NCBI GenBank assembly: GCA_045640165.1
Contig: JAZUEK010000080.1
Span: 1-61,761, forward strand
Origin: RGIG426 sp045640165
Lineage (GTDB): Bacteria > Bacillota > Clostridia > Oscillospirales > Acutalibacteraceae
Reading direction: 5' to 3'
DNA: 61,761 bases
This document shows positions 42,633-51,138 of this stretch, piece after piece (positions within the stretch are counted from its first letter, which is position 1; every line of letters starts with the position of its first letter). A model generated the notes under the pieces. That model was given only the letters and a program-made list of their open reading frames with translations. It made no database searches and was not told the DNA's origin. The position numbers were made by a program, and so were the translations under genes.

Positions 42633-44167
42633 AACGTCTCCCCCTTTTTGAAGCGGCGCAACACACGCGACAGCGGTTCGCGCACCAAATCCCGTTCATA
42701 GTCGTTCATACCGATACACCACATATACGGGATAAAAATTCCAACGATGAGTACGCCGCCAATCAGCACGCCCCAAATCGATTGCGGCACAAACATCGCG
42801 ATTACAATCGACACGAGAATCGGCATAACGAGTGCCGGCATCATCTTCCCGATTTCCATCCAGAACTGAGGAATATCCAACCCGATTTTCTTGTGGTAAT
42901 ACCAGTTCATAAGAATGACGTTGCCGATGAGAATGGAAATCAGCGTGCCGAGTGCGGCGCCGAAGCCGCCCCACAGTTTCGTCAGCGGAATGCTCAAAAA
43001 CACGTTACCGACCGCCACGCCCAAATAGACAAGCGAGCGGAATTTGTGCATATTCTTGGCGCGCTGAATCTCAATACCCACGTTTTGGATGGCCGGAATG
43101 AGCGTCGATGCGAACAGGATAAGCCCGATATAGTACGACGTGTTAAACCGCACGCCGCCGCCCGACCAAAGAACGACGAACGGGCGACCGACCGCCACAA
43201 AACCGAGCATTACCATCGACATTAAAATAAACTGCAATCGACCGGTTTTCGTAAACAAATCGGACAACTGCCGATCATCGCCGCCGGAGGCGACAATACG
43301 GTGTACGCGCGGCGTCAGCACGCCGGAAAACGCGGTCGCCAGCGAGAGGTAGTAAATGTTGAGCTGCGATGCCTGCACGTAAACGGTGACAGCCGTCGTA
43401 CCGTGAAGCCAACCGAGCAGCAGACGGTCAATACTCCAGTTTAACTGGTCCACCACGATGCCGATAAAGACGTAGGACGTAAAGCCGAGCATCTCGCGCA
43501 TCAGTTTCCAGTCGAACACCTTAAAACTGACCGGCATTTTCAGTTTGCCCACACAGTAGCCGATGTTTAAGACACCGGAAACGAGCGTAAAGATAAGCGA
43601 CAGCACCACCATCGCCACCGAGCGGAAGCCGATGATGAGCAACGGAATCATCACAAGGGGGTTGACGACGGATTTTAACATCGCCACGATTTTTTGGAAC
43701 ACGTAGCGCTCGTTAATCATCACGTGTGACTCGAAAACGCTGATGGGGAACGAAATCGCCGCGTTAAACGACAACACCACCATCAGCTTTTCCGCCAACG
43801 CCAATTCGTCGTCGGTCAGTTTGTTGCCGAACACGAGTGGCGCGTTGTGGGAAACAAGCAAACCAAGCGCGAGCACCACGCACCCAAGCACGGTATAGGT
43901 AATAAGAAACATCCCGTTAAGTTTCGCCATACCGGCTTTGTCGTCGTTCGCCTTAAACCGGGAATAATACCGCGTATACGCACTTCCGAGGCCGAAGCTC
44001 AAAAGGTTGAGATACGCCACAAGGGGAAGTGCCAAGTTGTAAACGCCATATTCGCTGTCGCCCAGGCGTTCGAGCATCACGGGCGTATACAAAAGCGACA
44101 CAAGCGTGCCGAGAATCAGCGACACGTAAGACAGCGCCGCGCCCCATTTCAGTTGGTTGACTTTCAC
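42629..44167 (-). CDS. Wzx-like oligosaccharide flippase (MOP superfamily)
   Basis: A 512-residue membrane protein with about 14 helices. The N-terminus VNQLKWGAALSYVSLILGTL followed by LVSLLYTPVMLERLGDSEYGVYNLALPLVAYL is a standard start for the polysaccharide biosynthesis (MVF/Wzx) family, and GVLTPRVHRIVASGGDDRQL near 295 matches the second half. It should move lipid-linked oligosaccharides across the membrane. GTG at 44167 is preferred because GGGGGA ends 6 bases before it and it gives the family start MKVNQLKWG. First gene of the unit flippase, ATP-grasp, YfhO, 115-residue protein, driven by the promoter with the internal palindrome. Confidence 0.9.
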   Translation of the reverse strand: MKVNQLKWGAALSYVSLILGTLVSLLYTPVMLERLGDSEYGVYNLALPLVAYLNLLSFGLGSAYTRYYSRFKANDDKAGMAKLNGMFLITYTVLGCVVLALGLLVSHNAPLVFGNKLTDDELALAEKLMVVLSFNAAISFPISVFESHVMINERYVFQKIVAMLKSVVNPLVMIPLLIIGFRSVAMVVLSLIFTLVSGVLNIGYCVGKLKMPVSFKVFDWKLMREMLGFTSYVFIGIVVDQLNWSIDRLLLGWLHGTTAVTVYVQASQLNIYYLSLATAFSGVLTPRVHRIVASGGDDRQLSDLFTKTGRLQFILMSMVMLGFVAVGRPFVVLWSGGGVRFNTSYYIGLILFASTLIPAIQNVGIEIQRAKNMHKFRSLVYLGVAVGNVFLSIPLTKLWGGFGAALGTLISILIGNVILMNWYYHKKIGLDIPQFWMEIGKMMPALVMPILVSIVIAMFVPQSIWGVLIGGVLIVGIFIPYMWCIGMNDYERDLVREPLSRVLRRFKKGETL

Positions 44168-44205
44168 GCCCACTCCCCCTTTCTTCAAAAGTACTTAACT
44201 GATTT

Positions 44206-44234
44206 ATTATACCCTATATATAGGGAAATGTAAA
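44206..44234 (-). promoter_or_regulatory. Promoter with a 14-bp palindrome filling the spacer
   Basis: On the minus strand TTTACA (44229-44234), a 17-bp spacer, TATAAT (44206-44211). The spacer contains the perfect palindrome CCCTATATATAGGG (44212-44225), directly abutting the -10. A repressor bound there would block polymerase, so this is a candidate operator for the surface-glycan unit. Confidence 0.75.
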
Positions 44235-44270
44235 GTTTTTCTTTTTTGCCCTATGCAATCATTTGAATTT

Positions 44271-44348
44271 TGTATGGAGGGGCGATTCACGAATCGCCCC
44301 ATTTTTTCACACCGACCGCAAGGAGGTCATTCGTGAATGACCCCTACA
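44271..44348. repeat. 78-bp MITE-like double-hairpin repeat, copy 2 (reverse orientation)
   Basis: Same element as 621-698 but inverted: hairpin GGGGCGATTC-AC-GAATCGCCCC at 44279-44300, spacer with the complement of TTGCGGTCGGTGTGA, then hairpin GGTCATTC-GT-GAATGACC ending CCCCTACA. The left end reads TGTATGGAGGGG, a short insertion compared with TGTAGGGG. It lies between the flippase promoter and the trmFO terminator. Confidence 0.8.
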
Positions 44349-44374
44349 ATGCCGCCGAAGTTATGTGCAAAACA

Positions 44375-44400
44375 AAAAGCAGCCTTAAAAGGCTGCTTTT
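44375..44400 (-). terminator. Terminator of trmFO
   Basis: Stem AAAAGCAGCC / GGCTGCTTTT with a six-base loop, then TGTTTTG on the minus strand, directly after the stop codon. Confidence 0.88.
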
Positions 44401-45720
44401 TCAAATCTCCATTTTCGCCAAATCCTCTAATGCGCGCTCGGCCAATGCCGCGTAGCGCGCGCGTTTGTCGCGGATATGTTCGGCAAGCGGCGGCAACACG
44501 CCGAAATTCGCGCCCATCGGCTGAAAATCTTTGTTTTCGGTAGCAATATAGGCAAAGAGCGCGCCCATCATCGTCGTTTGCGGAAGCGTCACAAGCGGCT
44601 CGCCCTTGACCGTTTTAGCGGCGTTGATACCGGCAAGCAGTCCCGACGATGCCGACTCCATATATCCCTCGACGCCGGTCATCTGTCCGGCAAAAAAGAG
44701 CGTGGGGCGCGCGCGGAACGCAAACGTCGAATCCAGCAGTTCGGGCGAATTTAAGAACGTGTTGCGGTGCATCACACCGTAGCGCATAAATTCCGCGTTT
44801 TTGAGCGCCGGAATCATACCGAACACCCGTTTTTGCTCGGGGAATTTTAAGTTGGTCTGGAATCCGACGAGGTTATACAGCGTCCGCTCGCGGTTTTCGG
44901 CGCGCAGTTGCACCACCGCCCACGGGCGATGGCCCGTCCGCGGATCGCGCAATCCTACCGGCTTCATCGGGCCGAAACGAATGGAATCGCTCCCACGCTT
45001 TGCAAGCACTTCAATCGGCATACACCCCTCGTACACCGACGGGTCAGCTTTGTCAAAACCGTGTACCGGCGCGACTTCCGCCTCGACGAGCGCCTTATGG
45101 AACGCCTCGTATTCCTCTTTGTTGAGCGGACAGTTTAAGTAGTCGCCCTCTGCTCCCTCGGCGGCGTCTTTGCCGTAACGCGAGGCGCAAAAGGACGTTT
45201 CGGGGTCAACACTTTCGGCGGTCACAATCGGGGCGGCGGCATCGTAAAAATGCAGTCCCTCCGAGCCGCAAAGCCGCGCAATATCGTCAGCCAGCGCGTC
45301 GGATGTCAGCGGACCGGAAGCGACGACCACCACACCGTCTTCGGGGATTTTCGGGATTTCTTCGTGGCAAACGGTAATGAGCGGATGCTCCGTAATCGCC
45401 TTGGTCACAGCTTTTGCGAACACCTCGCGGTCCACAGCCAGCGCGCCGCCGGCCGCCACCGCCGCCTCGTCCGCCGCCGGAAGACAGACCGAACCGAGAC
45501 GCCGCATTTCTTCTTTCAAGAGCCCTGCCGCGCTGTCGATGCGGCGCGCTTTTAGGGAGTTGGAGCAGACGAGTTCCGCCAAAAAATCGGTTTTATGCGC
45601 CGGACTGCGCTTTTCGGGCTTCATCTCATACAGCGTGACCGCAACGCCGCGGCTTGCCGCCGCATACGCCGCCTCGCATCCGGCAAGGCCGCCACCGATG
45701 ACGGTAATTTTCTCGTTCAT
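44401..45720 (-). CDS. trmFO: Folate/FAD-dependent tRNA (uracil-54-C5)-methyltransferase
   Basis: Makes ribothymidine at position 54 of the tRNA T-loop using methylene-THF as carbon donor and FAD as reductant; the Firmicute alternative to SAM-dependent TrmA. The N-terminal Rossmann motif VIGGGLAGCEAAYAAASRG (7-25) is followed by the family signature LYEMKPEKRSPAHKTD with FAELVCSNSLK-type LAELVCSNSLKARR (Cys53 region). Further motifs are YDAAAPIV, PVGLRDPRTG, and AGQMTGVEGYMESASSGLLAGIN near 351-373. The length of 439 residues is typical. The ribosome site is GGGAGTGGGAAG. Confidence 0.96.
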   Translation of the reverse strand: MNEKITVIGGGLAGCEAAYAAASRGVAVTLYEMKPEKRSPAHKTDFLAELVCSNSLKARRIDSAAGLLKEEMRRLGSVCLPAADEAAVAAGGALAVDREVFAKAVTKAITEHPLITVCHEEIPKIPEDGVVVVASGPLTSDALADDIARLCGSEGLHFYDAAAPIVTAESVDPETSFCASRYGKDAAEGAEGDYLNCPLNKEEYEAFHKALVEAEVAPVHGFDKADPSVYEGCMPIEVLAKRGSDSIRFGPMKPVGLRDPRTGHRPWAVVQLRAENRERTLYNLVGFQTNLKFPEQKRVFGMIPALKNAEFMRYGVMHRNTFLNSPELLDSTFAFRARPTLFFAGQMTGVEGYMESASSGLLAGINAAKTVKGEPLVTLPQTTMMGALFAYIATENKDFQPMGANFGVLPPLAEHIRDKRARYAALAERALEDLAKMEI

Positions 45721-45744
45721 CTTCCCACTCCCTCTCTCTCAACA

Positions 45745-45769
45745 AAAAAGGCGGATTTTCCGCCTTTTT
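45745..45769 (-). terminator. Terminator of the PDZ-rSAM/der/VanY/107-residue unit
   Basis: On the minus strand stem AAAAAGGCGGA / TCCGCCTTTTT with loop AAA, followed by TGTTGAG; it begins at the stop codon of the 107-residue gene. Confidence 0.88.
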
Positions 45770-46092
45770 CAGAATTTCGTATAATACGCGACCACCGTGT
45801 CCGATTCGCCCGTCACGGTATTGACGCCTTTGATGACCGCGCCGTTAAGGCTCATCAGTTCGCTGCACTCCGCGGTTTCGGCATCACAGCGAAACACCTC
45901 TTTTGCGTTGCACATCACGACGATTTCGCCGTTTTTGACGTTAATCGCGCCGTTTTTACCGAGAATAATCTCCACAGGACTGCCGTTTTCGTCCAGTTGC
46001 CGTCTGGCAGCGTAGCGAATGGCGCGCCCGTTGAGTTTTTGTTGTAATTCCGATTCTGCCGCCTGCTCTCGGCGACGCGAAAAGAACCCCAT
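45769..46092 (-). CDS. Uncharacterised 107-residue protein
   Basis: A small cytosolic protein with a basic N-terminus (MGFFSRRREQ) and a short helix, then a mainly beta region (AIRYAARRQLDENGSPVEII, KNGAINVKNGEIVVMCNAKE, GAVIKGVNTVTGESDTVVAYYTKF). No signal peptide, membrane helix or known motif is recognised. AAGGAG lies 6 bases before the ATG, and it follows the VanY-like gene by 10 bp, so it is very likely expressed with it. Two Cys (NAK-side VMCNAKEVFRC and AEC) are present, with no clear metal pattern. Function unknown. Confidence 0.75.
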   Translation of the reverse strand: MGFFSRRREQAAESELQQKLNGRAIRYAARRQLDENGSPVEIILGKNGAINVKNGEIVVMCNAKEVFRCDAETAECSELMSLNGAVIKGVNTVTGESDTVVAYYTKF

Positions 46093-46102
46093 ACCGTTCT
46101 CC

Positions 46103-46882
46103 TTATGTGTCGTACTCGGACGAGATGCCGAAATATTCCTCTAAACAAAGTCCGCTGTCGGTCAGTTTTTGGGCAAATTCCTCGCCGACATAGCGGATAT
46201 GCCACGGCTCGTACATATAGCCGGTCGCCTCTTCTTTGCCCTCGGGGTAACGGAGAATAAATCCGTATTCCGCGCAGTGGGCGGCAACCCACTTGCCCTC
46301 CGGCGTTTCGCCGAACGTGTCGGACACGTCGTTTAAGTCAATCGCCAAGCCCGTTTGGTGTTCGGACGAGCCGGGCCGCGCCGAATAGCGATCGGCGGCA
46401 TCCTGTCCGTCTTTTTGGACGTAGCTGTCGTAAAGTCCCTCTTGGGTTTCGTAAGAGCGGAAGCCGGACGCCTCATAGAGAATCACATTCTCCGCTCCGG
46501 CCGCCGCCTGCATTTTAGCGAACGCATCGGCGCATTCGTCGGTCAGTCCGCCGGGATTATAGAAGGCAGGTACGGTGTAGGTTTTGTTGACAACCAACAC
46601 ACCGTCGATATAGGTCACGCCGTCGCGCACCTCAATTTCGTAGCCGTTTTCGGTGAGCGCTTTTTCGGTCGGCGCGACCGTTGCCGCCGTGGTCGCGGCG
46701 GTCGTCACAACAGACGTTTCGGCTTTTTCTTTGGCCCCGTTTTTGCAACTGTGCACAAAAAGCAAGACAAAGACCACCACCGCCGCCAACAAAAACAGCG
46801 TCGTTATGAAATTTTGTTTACGCCGCCGACGGCGAGAAGCCGCTCGCGCGGCGCGACGTTGTTTCGGGGTTTTCGCGGCCAT
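46103..46882 (-). CDS. Membrane-anchored D-Ala-D-Ala carboxypeptidase, VanY/M15B type
   Basis: A zinc D,D-carboxypeptidase that trims the terminal D-Ala of peptidoglycan stem peptides outside the cell. The 259 residues have a basic cytosolic tail, one membrane helix (about 25-43), a Thr/Ala-rich linker (about 55-75), and the catalytic domain with EASGFRSYETQEGLYDSYV, zinc ligands H175 and D182 in SSEHQTGLAIDL, and H228 in EPWHIRYVG. Although VanY itself takes part in glycopeptide resistance, no vanA/H/X/R/S genes are near, so a housekeeping wall role is more likely. It lies 23 bp after der. Confidence 0.92.
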   Translation of the reverse strand: MAAKTPKQRRAARAASRRRRRKQNFITTLFLLAAVVVFVLLFVHSCKNGAKEKAETSVVTTAATTAATVAPTEKALTENGYEIEVRDGVTYIDGVLVVNKTYTVPAFYNPGGLTDECADAFAKMQAAAGAENVILYEASGFRSYETQEGLYDSYVQKDGQDAADRYSARPGSSEHQTGLAIDLNDVSDTFGETPEGKWVAAHCAEYGFILRYPEGKEEATGYMYEPWHIRYVGEEFAQKLTDSGLCLEEYFGISSEYDT

Positions 46883-46905
46883 AGTGTTGCCTCTTTCTTT
46901 TTAGT

Positions 46906-48249
46906 TTACACGCGCGTTGCGGACGCATTCTCGCCCTTTTCGCGGATGATGAGCCGCACCGGTGTCCCCTCGAGCCCGAAGGTCTCGCGGATGCGGTTTT
47001 CGATATAGCGCTGATAGGAATAGTGGAACAAATCCGCGCGGTTGACAAAGCACACGAACGTGGGCGGTTTGGTAGACGCCTGGGTCATATAGTAAATACG
47101 CAGGCGGCGGCCTTTGTCCGTAGGCGGTTGCACGCGCGCGGTCGCATCGGCAAGCACGTCGTTGAGCATACCGGTAGAAATGCGCATTGTGTTCTGTTCG
47201 CGGACGTATTTTATCAGTTCAAACAAGCGGTCAAGCCGCTGACCGGTTTTAGCGGAGATAAAGATGAACGGCGCGTAGGACATGAAACTGAAGTCGTTTT
47301 CGAGTTTTTTGCGCATTTGGTCCATCGTGTGGGTGTCTTTTTCCACCGCATCCCATTTGTTGACGGCGATGATACACGCCTTGCCGGCTTCGTGGGCAAG
47401 ACCGGCCACCTTGCTATCCTGCTCGGTGAACCCCTCTACACCGTCAATCATAATCACGCACACGTCAGCACGTTCAATCGCCATCTGTGCGCGGAGAATG
47501 CTGTATTTTTCCACGTCGGAGTCCACCTTGCTTTGGCGGCGGAGTCCGGCGGTGTCGATAAAGACAAAGTCGCCGTGCTCGTTCGAAACGGGCGTGTCGA
47601 GCGCGTCGCGCGTTGTACCGGCCATATCCGACACAATACTGCGGTCAAAGCCGACGATTTTGTTGACAAGCGAACTTTTGCCGGCATTCGGCTTGCCGAT
47701 AACGGCCACGCGAATCGGCTCATCCTCGCCGTCAGTTTCCTCTTCCTCGGGCGGAAAATGCTCCACCACCGCATCCAAAAGGTCGCCGGTGCCGTGACCG
47801 TGGACCGAGGACACCGCAATCGGGTCGCCGAGACCTAAATTATAGAATTCGTAAAAATCCGCCGACGGCGCACCGAGCGTGTCGCATTTGTTGACGCACA
47901 GCACAATCGGCTTTCCGCTTTTTTGAAGCATCGACGCCACGTCCGCATCGTTGGCGGTCACGCCGGAGCGCAAATCGGTCACCAGCACGATAACGTCCGC
48001 TTGATCAATCGCCAATTGCGCCTGTTCGCGCATTTTCGAGAGCATCATATCGTCGGTGCGCGGCTCGATACCACCGGTATCGGCGAGCAAAAATTGCCGT
48101 CCGCCCCACTCGCAGGGCGCAAAAATGCGGTCACGGGTCACGCCGGGCGTATCTTTGACAATCGCCAAGCGTTGACCGATTAACTTATTAAACAGGGTGG
48201 ATTTGCCCACGTTCGGGCGGCCGACAACCGCCACAATGGGTTTTGCCAT
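46906..48249 (-). CDS. der: Ribosome biogenesis GTPase Der (EngA)
   Basis: Tandem-GTPase needed for 50S assembly. The 447 residues hold G domain 1 (GRPNVGKST, DTPGVTRD, ADTGGIEP, NKCD), an acidic linker (about 165-178), G domain 2 (GKPNAGKSS, DMAGTTRD, DTAGLRRQSKV, NKWD) and the C-terminal KH-like domain (LRIYYMTQASTKPPTFVCFVN, then YQRYIENRIRETFGLEGTPV). ATG at 48249 is chosen because GGAAGG precedes it; a GTG three codons upstream is inside the ribosome site. It follows the PDZ-radical-SAM gene by 16 bp, a conserved pairing. Confidence 0.97.
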   Translation of the reverse strand: MAKPIVAVVGRPNVGKSTLFNKLIGQRLAIVKDTPGVTRDRIFAPCEWGGRQFLLADTGGIEPRTDDMMLSKMREQAQLAIDQADVIVLVTDLRSGVTANDADVASMLQKSGKPIVLCVNKCDTLGAPSADFYEFYNLGLGDPIAVSSVHGHGTGDLLDAVVEHFPPEEEETDGEDEPIRVAVIGKPNAGKSSLVNKIVGFDRSIVSDMAGTTRDALDTPVSNEHGDFVFIDTAGLRRQSKVDSDVEKYSILRAQMAIERADVCVIMIDGVEGFTEQDSKVAGLAHEAGKACIIAVNKWDAVEKDTHTMDQMRKKLENDFSFMSYAPFIFISAKTGQRLDRLFELIKYVREQNTMRISTGMLNDVLADATARVQPPTDKGRRLRIYYMTQASTKPPTFVCFVNRADLFHYSYQRYIENRIRETFGLEGTPVRLIIREKGENASATRV

Positions 48250-48265
48250 TTGCTCCACCTTCCTT

Positions 48266-49561
48266 TCAACTTAAAAGTACTTTCACAAAATCCTCGCCCG
48301 ACCCGTCGGTCACACGCAATTCCACGTTCAAAGCGGTTTTTACGTCCTCCACCGACACGTCGTCTAAGAAGAGGTCGCCCTCGCGCCGAAGCATCGAGCA
48401 GGGAATGAGCAACGTGTCACCACAGTTGCCTTTGAGTTGCGCGATAAGGTCTCCGCCGGTCACAAGGCCGGAAACGGTAATACTCTCGCCGAAAAAGTCG
48501 TTGCGAATGGGTTTGACCTCCGCTTCGAGCGACGGGAATTTTTCTTTCACCGCCGCCACGCATTCCTCGATAAGCGGTGCCGCCAGCGCACCGGTCGCCA
48601 CCGTTTTTTTGTTCGTCGGCGCGACGGTTTCGATGTCCGCGAGCGCCGTTTTCACCTCATCCTTAAAAAGTGCGCTCATGCCGACGCCGTTTTCAAGCTG
48701 ATGCAAGTCGCCGTACTTAGAAAGGTCGGGAAGTGGACGTCCTGCGAGCGAATACCACTCGTCCGATGCATAAAACAGACGGTCGCCGCACTCTTGTTCC
48801 AGCCGATTGGCGATTGTTTCGATACGATCAATGGTGTCGGCGGCTTCTTCGGCAGTAAACAGCCGTAAAGGGGTAAGCCCTTCCCTATGTTTCGTCAGTC
48901 CCACCGGCACCGCCGCCACGCTTTGGAGCGCCGGACGATAGGAAAGCAGGTCCTCAAGCGTACGCGAAAGGCTTTCTCCGTCGTTATATCCGGGCACAAG
49001 CACCAACTGCACGTTGAGCGCGAGACCGGCATCCGCAAAGCGGCGTAAAGTGGAAAGACTTTCCCCTGCAAACCGGTTATTCATCATCTTACAGCGCAGT
49101 TCGGGATCGGTCGTATGCACCGACACGTTCACCGGACTGATATGCATCGCGATAATCCGCTCGATTTCGTGCTCGGTGAGATTGGTGAGCGTTACGTAGT
49201 TGCCAAACAGAAACGAAAGACGGCTGTCGTCGTCTTTGAAATACAGCGTTTCGCGCATGCCTTTCGGCAACTGGTCAATAAAGCAGAAAATACAGTTGTT
49301 GCGGCAGGACCGCTGCTTGTCCATTAAATAGGTATCGAACGTAAGCCCGAGTTCCTGCCCCTCGCGCAGGCGCAGTTTTACGGTGCGCTCTTTTTTCGGG
49401 GTTTTGAGCGTCAGGGTCAATCGTTCGTCGGTAATATAAAACCGATAATCGAGCACGTCGGCGATTTCGTGCCCGTTGACGGTAAGCAATTCGTCGCCGG
49501 CGTGAATTCTCTTTTTCGCCGCAGGGCTTTTCGGCTCAACGCCGGAAATGACAACAGACAC
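48266..49561 (-). CDS. PDZ-radical SAM-DUF512 protein
   Basis: The 431-residue protein begins with a PDZ-like segment (SPAAKKRIHAGDELLTVNGHEI, about 12-33) and continues with a radical SAM domain whose cluster motif is CRNNCIFCFIDQLP (C86, C90, C93), then KDDDSRLSFLFGNYVTLTNLTEHEIERI and VSVHTTDPELRCKMM. The second half (about 215-431) is DUF512, including VPVGLTKHREGL and ASDEWYSLAGRPLP. The family is widespread in Firmicutes next to der; its reaction is unknown. The GTG start has AGGAGG 7 bases upstream. First gene of the der operon. Confidence 0.93.
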   Translation of the reverse strand: MSVVISGVEPKSPAAKKRIHAGDELLTVNGHEIADVLDYRFYITDERLTLTLKTPKKERTVKLRLREGQELGLTFDTYLMDKQRSCRNNCIFCFIDQLPKGMRETLYFKDDDSRLSFLFGNYVTLTNLTEHEIERIIAMHISPVNVSVHTTDPELRCKMMNNRFAGESLSTLRRFADAGLALNVQLVLVPGYNDGESLSRTLEDLLSYRPALQSVAAVPVGLTKHREGLTPLRLFTAEEAADTIDRIETIANRLEQECGDRLFYASDEWYSLAGRPLPDLSKYGDLHQLENGVGMSALFKDEVKTALADIETVAPTNKKTVATGALAAPLIEECVAAVKEKFPSLEAEVKPIRNDFFGESITVSGLVTGGDLIAQLKGNCGDTLLIPCSMLRREGDLFLDDVSVEDVKTALNVELRVTDGSGEDFVKVLLS

Positions 49562-49585
49562 ACTCTCGCCTCCTCTCGGTCAATT

Positions 49586-49622
49586 CAAAAATAAAGGGAG
49601 GAATATGTAAATACTCCTCCCT
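49586..49622 (-). terminator. Terminator of yceD-rpmF
   Basis: On the minus strand stem AGGGAGGAGTAT / ATATTCCTCCCT (one G-T pair) with a four-base loop, followed by TTATTTTTG. Confidence 0.88.
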
Positions 49623-49635
49623 GATGCGTATGGAC

Positions 49636-49821
49636 TTATTTCTCCTCGATTTTGACAACCTGCTTGCCGTTGTAATAACCACAGCTGGGGCAGAGTCGAT
49701 GCGCGCGTTTATATTCGCCGCAGTTCGGGCACTTCATCAGAGCCGGAGCATCCATTTTCCACACGTTATTGCGACGTTTGTCGCGTCTTGCTTTCGAGCT
49801 TTTTCTCGCCGGTACCGCCAT
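49636..49821 (-). CDS. rpmF: Ribosomal protein bL32
   Basis: Small basic 50S protein of 61 residues with the zinc-ribbon form: MAVPARKSSKARRDKRRNNV at the N-terminus and CPNCGEYKRAHRLCPSCGYY holding the four zinc cysteines, so it is the C+ (zinc-dependent) paralogue. AGGAGGTGCTGAC precedes the ATG at 49821; an earlier in-frame ATG at 49848 lies upstream of that site. It follows yceD by 39 bp in the conserved yceD-rpmF pair. Confidence 0.97.
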   Translation of the reverse strand: MAVPARKSSKARRDKRRNNVWKMDAPALMKCPNCGEYKRAHRLCPSCGYYNGKQVVKIEEK

Positions 49822-49860
49822 GTCAGCACCTCCTTGTAGATTTTGCAATATAGAAATCTG

Positions 49861-50352
49861 TCAGCCGAGGCAATCCGCCAAAGCCGCCAGACGCGGGTCA
49901 ATCGATTTGCCGGAGCACCCGCATGGCCCCTCGTTGAGGTTTTGCCCACAAGAAGGACACAATCCCCGACAGTCCTCGCGACACAGAGTTTTGGTCGGAA
50001 GCTCCATCCAAATCTCTGCTCTTACCAAATCGTCGAGGTCCAGCATAAACTGCTCCACAACGACGAGGTCGTCGCTTTCGTTTTCGGTTGAGGTCACGAG
50101 CACGCGTTCGATGGAAAACGAACTCTCGAACGTCGTAGGGGCGAGGCAGCGGTCACACACGCCGTCCATCCGGTAGGATACGTCGGCGCGAAGCAACACG
50201 ACGCTTCCTGCACCGTCGACCGTTCCGGTCACCGAAACCGGCACCTTGAACGGGCAACTGCCTTGAAATTCGAAGTCGGAGAAATCCAACTTATCCTCAA
50301 TCGGCAGGTGCGGCGCGGCGCCCGTAAACACGGAACGCACGTCCCATTTCAT
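49861..50352 (-). CDS. yceD: YceD/DUF177 family protein
   Basis: A 163-residue protein linked to 23S rRNA accumulation or large-subunit assembly in other organisms and nearly always encoded in front of rpmF. Family features are GSVVLLRADVSYRMDGVCDRCLAP near 60-82 (the conserved CxRCL motif) and, at the C-terminus, a second cysteine group (CREDCRGLCPSCGQNLNEGPC) suggesting zinc binding; the ending DPRLAAL is the standard family terminus. ATG at 50352 has GGAGG 9 bases upstream. A near-consensus promoter is at 50410-50439. Confidence 0.93.
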   Translation of the reverse strand: MKWDVRSVFTGAAPHLPIEDKLDFSDFEFQGSCPFKVPVSVTGTVDGAGSVVLLRADVSYRMDGVCDRCLAPTTFESSFSIERVLVTSTENESDDLVVVEQFMLDLDDLVRAEIWMELPTKTLCREDCRGLCPSCGQNLNEGPCGCSGKSIDPRLAALADCLG

Positions 50353-50409
50353 ACGTTTTGACCTCCTTTTTCCGCAGGCCAACGCGTATGGCTCTCAAAC
50401 ACGGAGAAT

Positions 50410-50439
50410 ATTATATACTATACGTCGTCCGTTTGTCAA
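50410..50439 (-). promoter_or_regulatory. Strong promoter for yceD-rpmF
   Basis: On the minus strand a perfect TTGACA (50434-50439), 18 bp, and a perfect TATAAT (50410-50415). The best match to consensus in the window, fitting a ribosomal protein operon. Confidence 0.88.
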
Positions 50440-50467
50440 CACTTTCTTGCGTTTTTTACGGATTTTT

Positions 50468-51136
50468 TTACGGGGTTTCCACCCGTGCAGGCGACCCCGT
50501 CCGCAATGCCGCCGTAAAATCGGCGATGGTGCGTACGTCACCCTCCAAAAACACGCCGCCGCGCGTCAAATCCTCCCACTCGTGAAAATCCGAGCCGGAG
50601 AGCATTAAAAGCCCATTCTCACGGGCAAACGCCTCGGCGATTTCGTTGCGCGATTGGTGGCGCGGATTGCCGTTATACACCTCAATGCCATCAAGAAGCG
50701 CCGGGTCCAGCCGCTTTAGATGCGGTCGAAACGGGTGCGCCTGAAACACCATCCAACCCCGTTCGTGCGCGAGCGCACAAAACGCCGCCGGCGACAAATC
50801 CGGCAACTCCGGCAGGTCATAAACGTCCTGCTCGGAAAAGCCGTAGACAAGATAGTCCTCCGACGAATCGCGGCAGCGCCACTCCATTCCGAGCAGCACC
50901 GCAAGCCCCACGCGCTCGCCCTCCGCTTTCGCTACGCGATAGCCGGAAAGCCACGCCGTTGCCTTATCGTTCCAATCGCCGGCAATGCCGTCGAAAAAGC
51001 CGAAATAGTAGTGGTCGGTGACAACGATACCGTCATAGCCGCGCTCTTTGTAAGCGCGCACACCCTCGGCGGCAGGCACCGAACCGCAGACACTGGTCTC
51101 GGCGGTGTGAAAATGGGTTTCAAACAACGAGCGCAC
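50468..51136 (-). CDS. PHP domain metal-dependent phosphoesterase
   Basis: The 222-residue TIM-like PHP domain has the metal-site motifs FETHFHTAETS (HxH, about 6-11), GIVVTDHYY near 43-51, FQAHPFRP near 136-143, and SGSDFHEWED near 186-195. Related small PHP proteins hydrolyse nucleotide or histidinol-type phosphates; the substrate here cannot be told. GTG at 51136 follows GAGGAGGCGTAATC; it begins 2 bp past the stop of the CofE-like gene, so the two are translationally coupled. Last gene of the pgi unit. Confidence 0.85.
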   Translation of the reverse strand: MRSLFETHFHTAETSVCGSVPAAEGVRAYKERGYDGIVVTDHYYFGFFDGIAGDWNDKATAWLSGYRVAKAEGERVGLAVLLGMEWRCRDSSEDYLVYGFSEQDVYDLPELPDLSPAAFCALAHERGWMVFQAHPFRPHLKRLDPALLDGIEVYNGNPRHQSRNEIAEAFARENGLLMLSGSDFHEWEDLTRGGVFLEGDVRTIADFTAALRTGSPARVETP

Positions 51137-51138
51137 GA

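Noticed and set aside
46103..46882. VanY-like gene as part of a vancomycin resistance cluster
   Set aside because: No vanH, ligase, vanX or vanRS genes nearby; it lies in a conserved ribosome-biogenesis operon.
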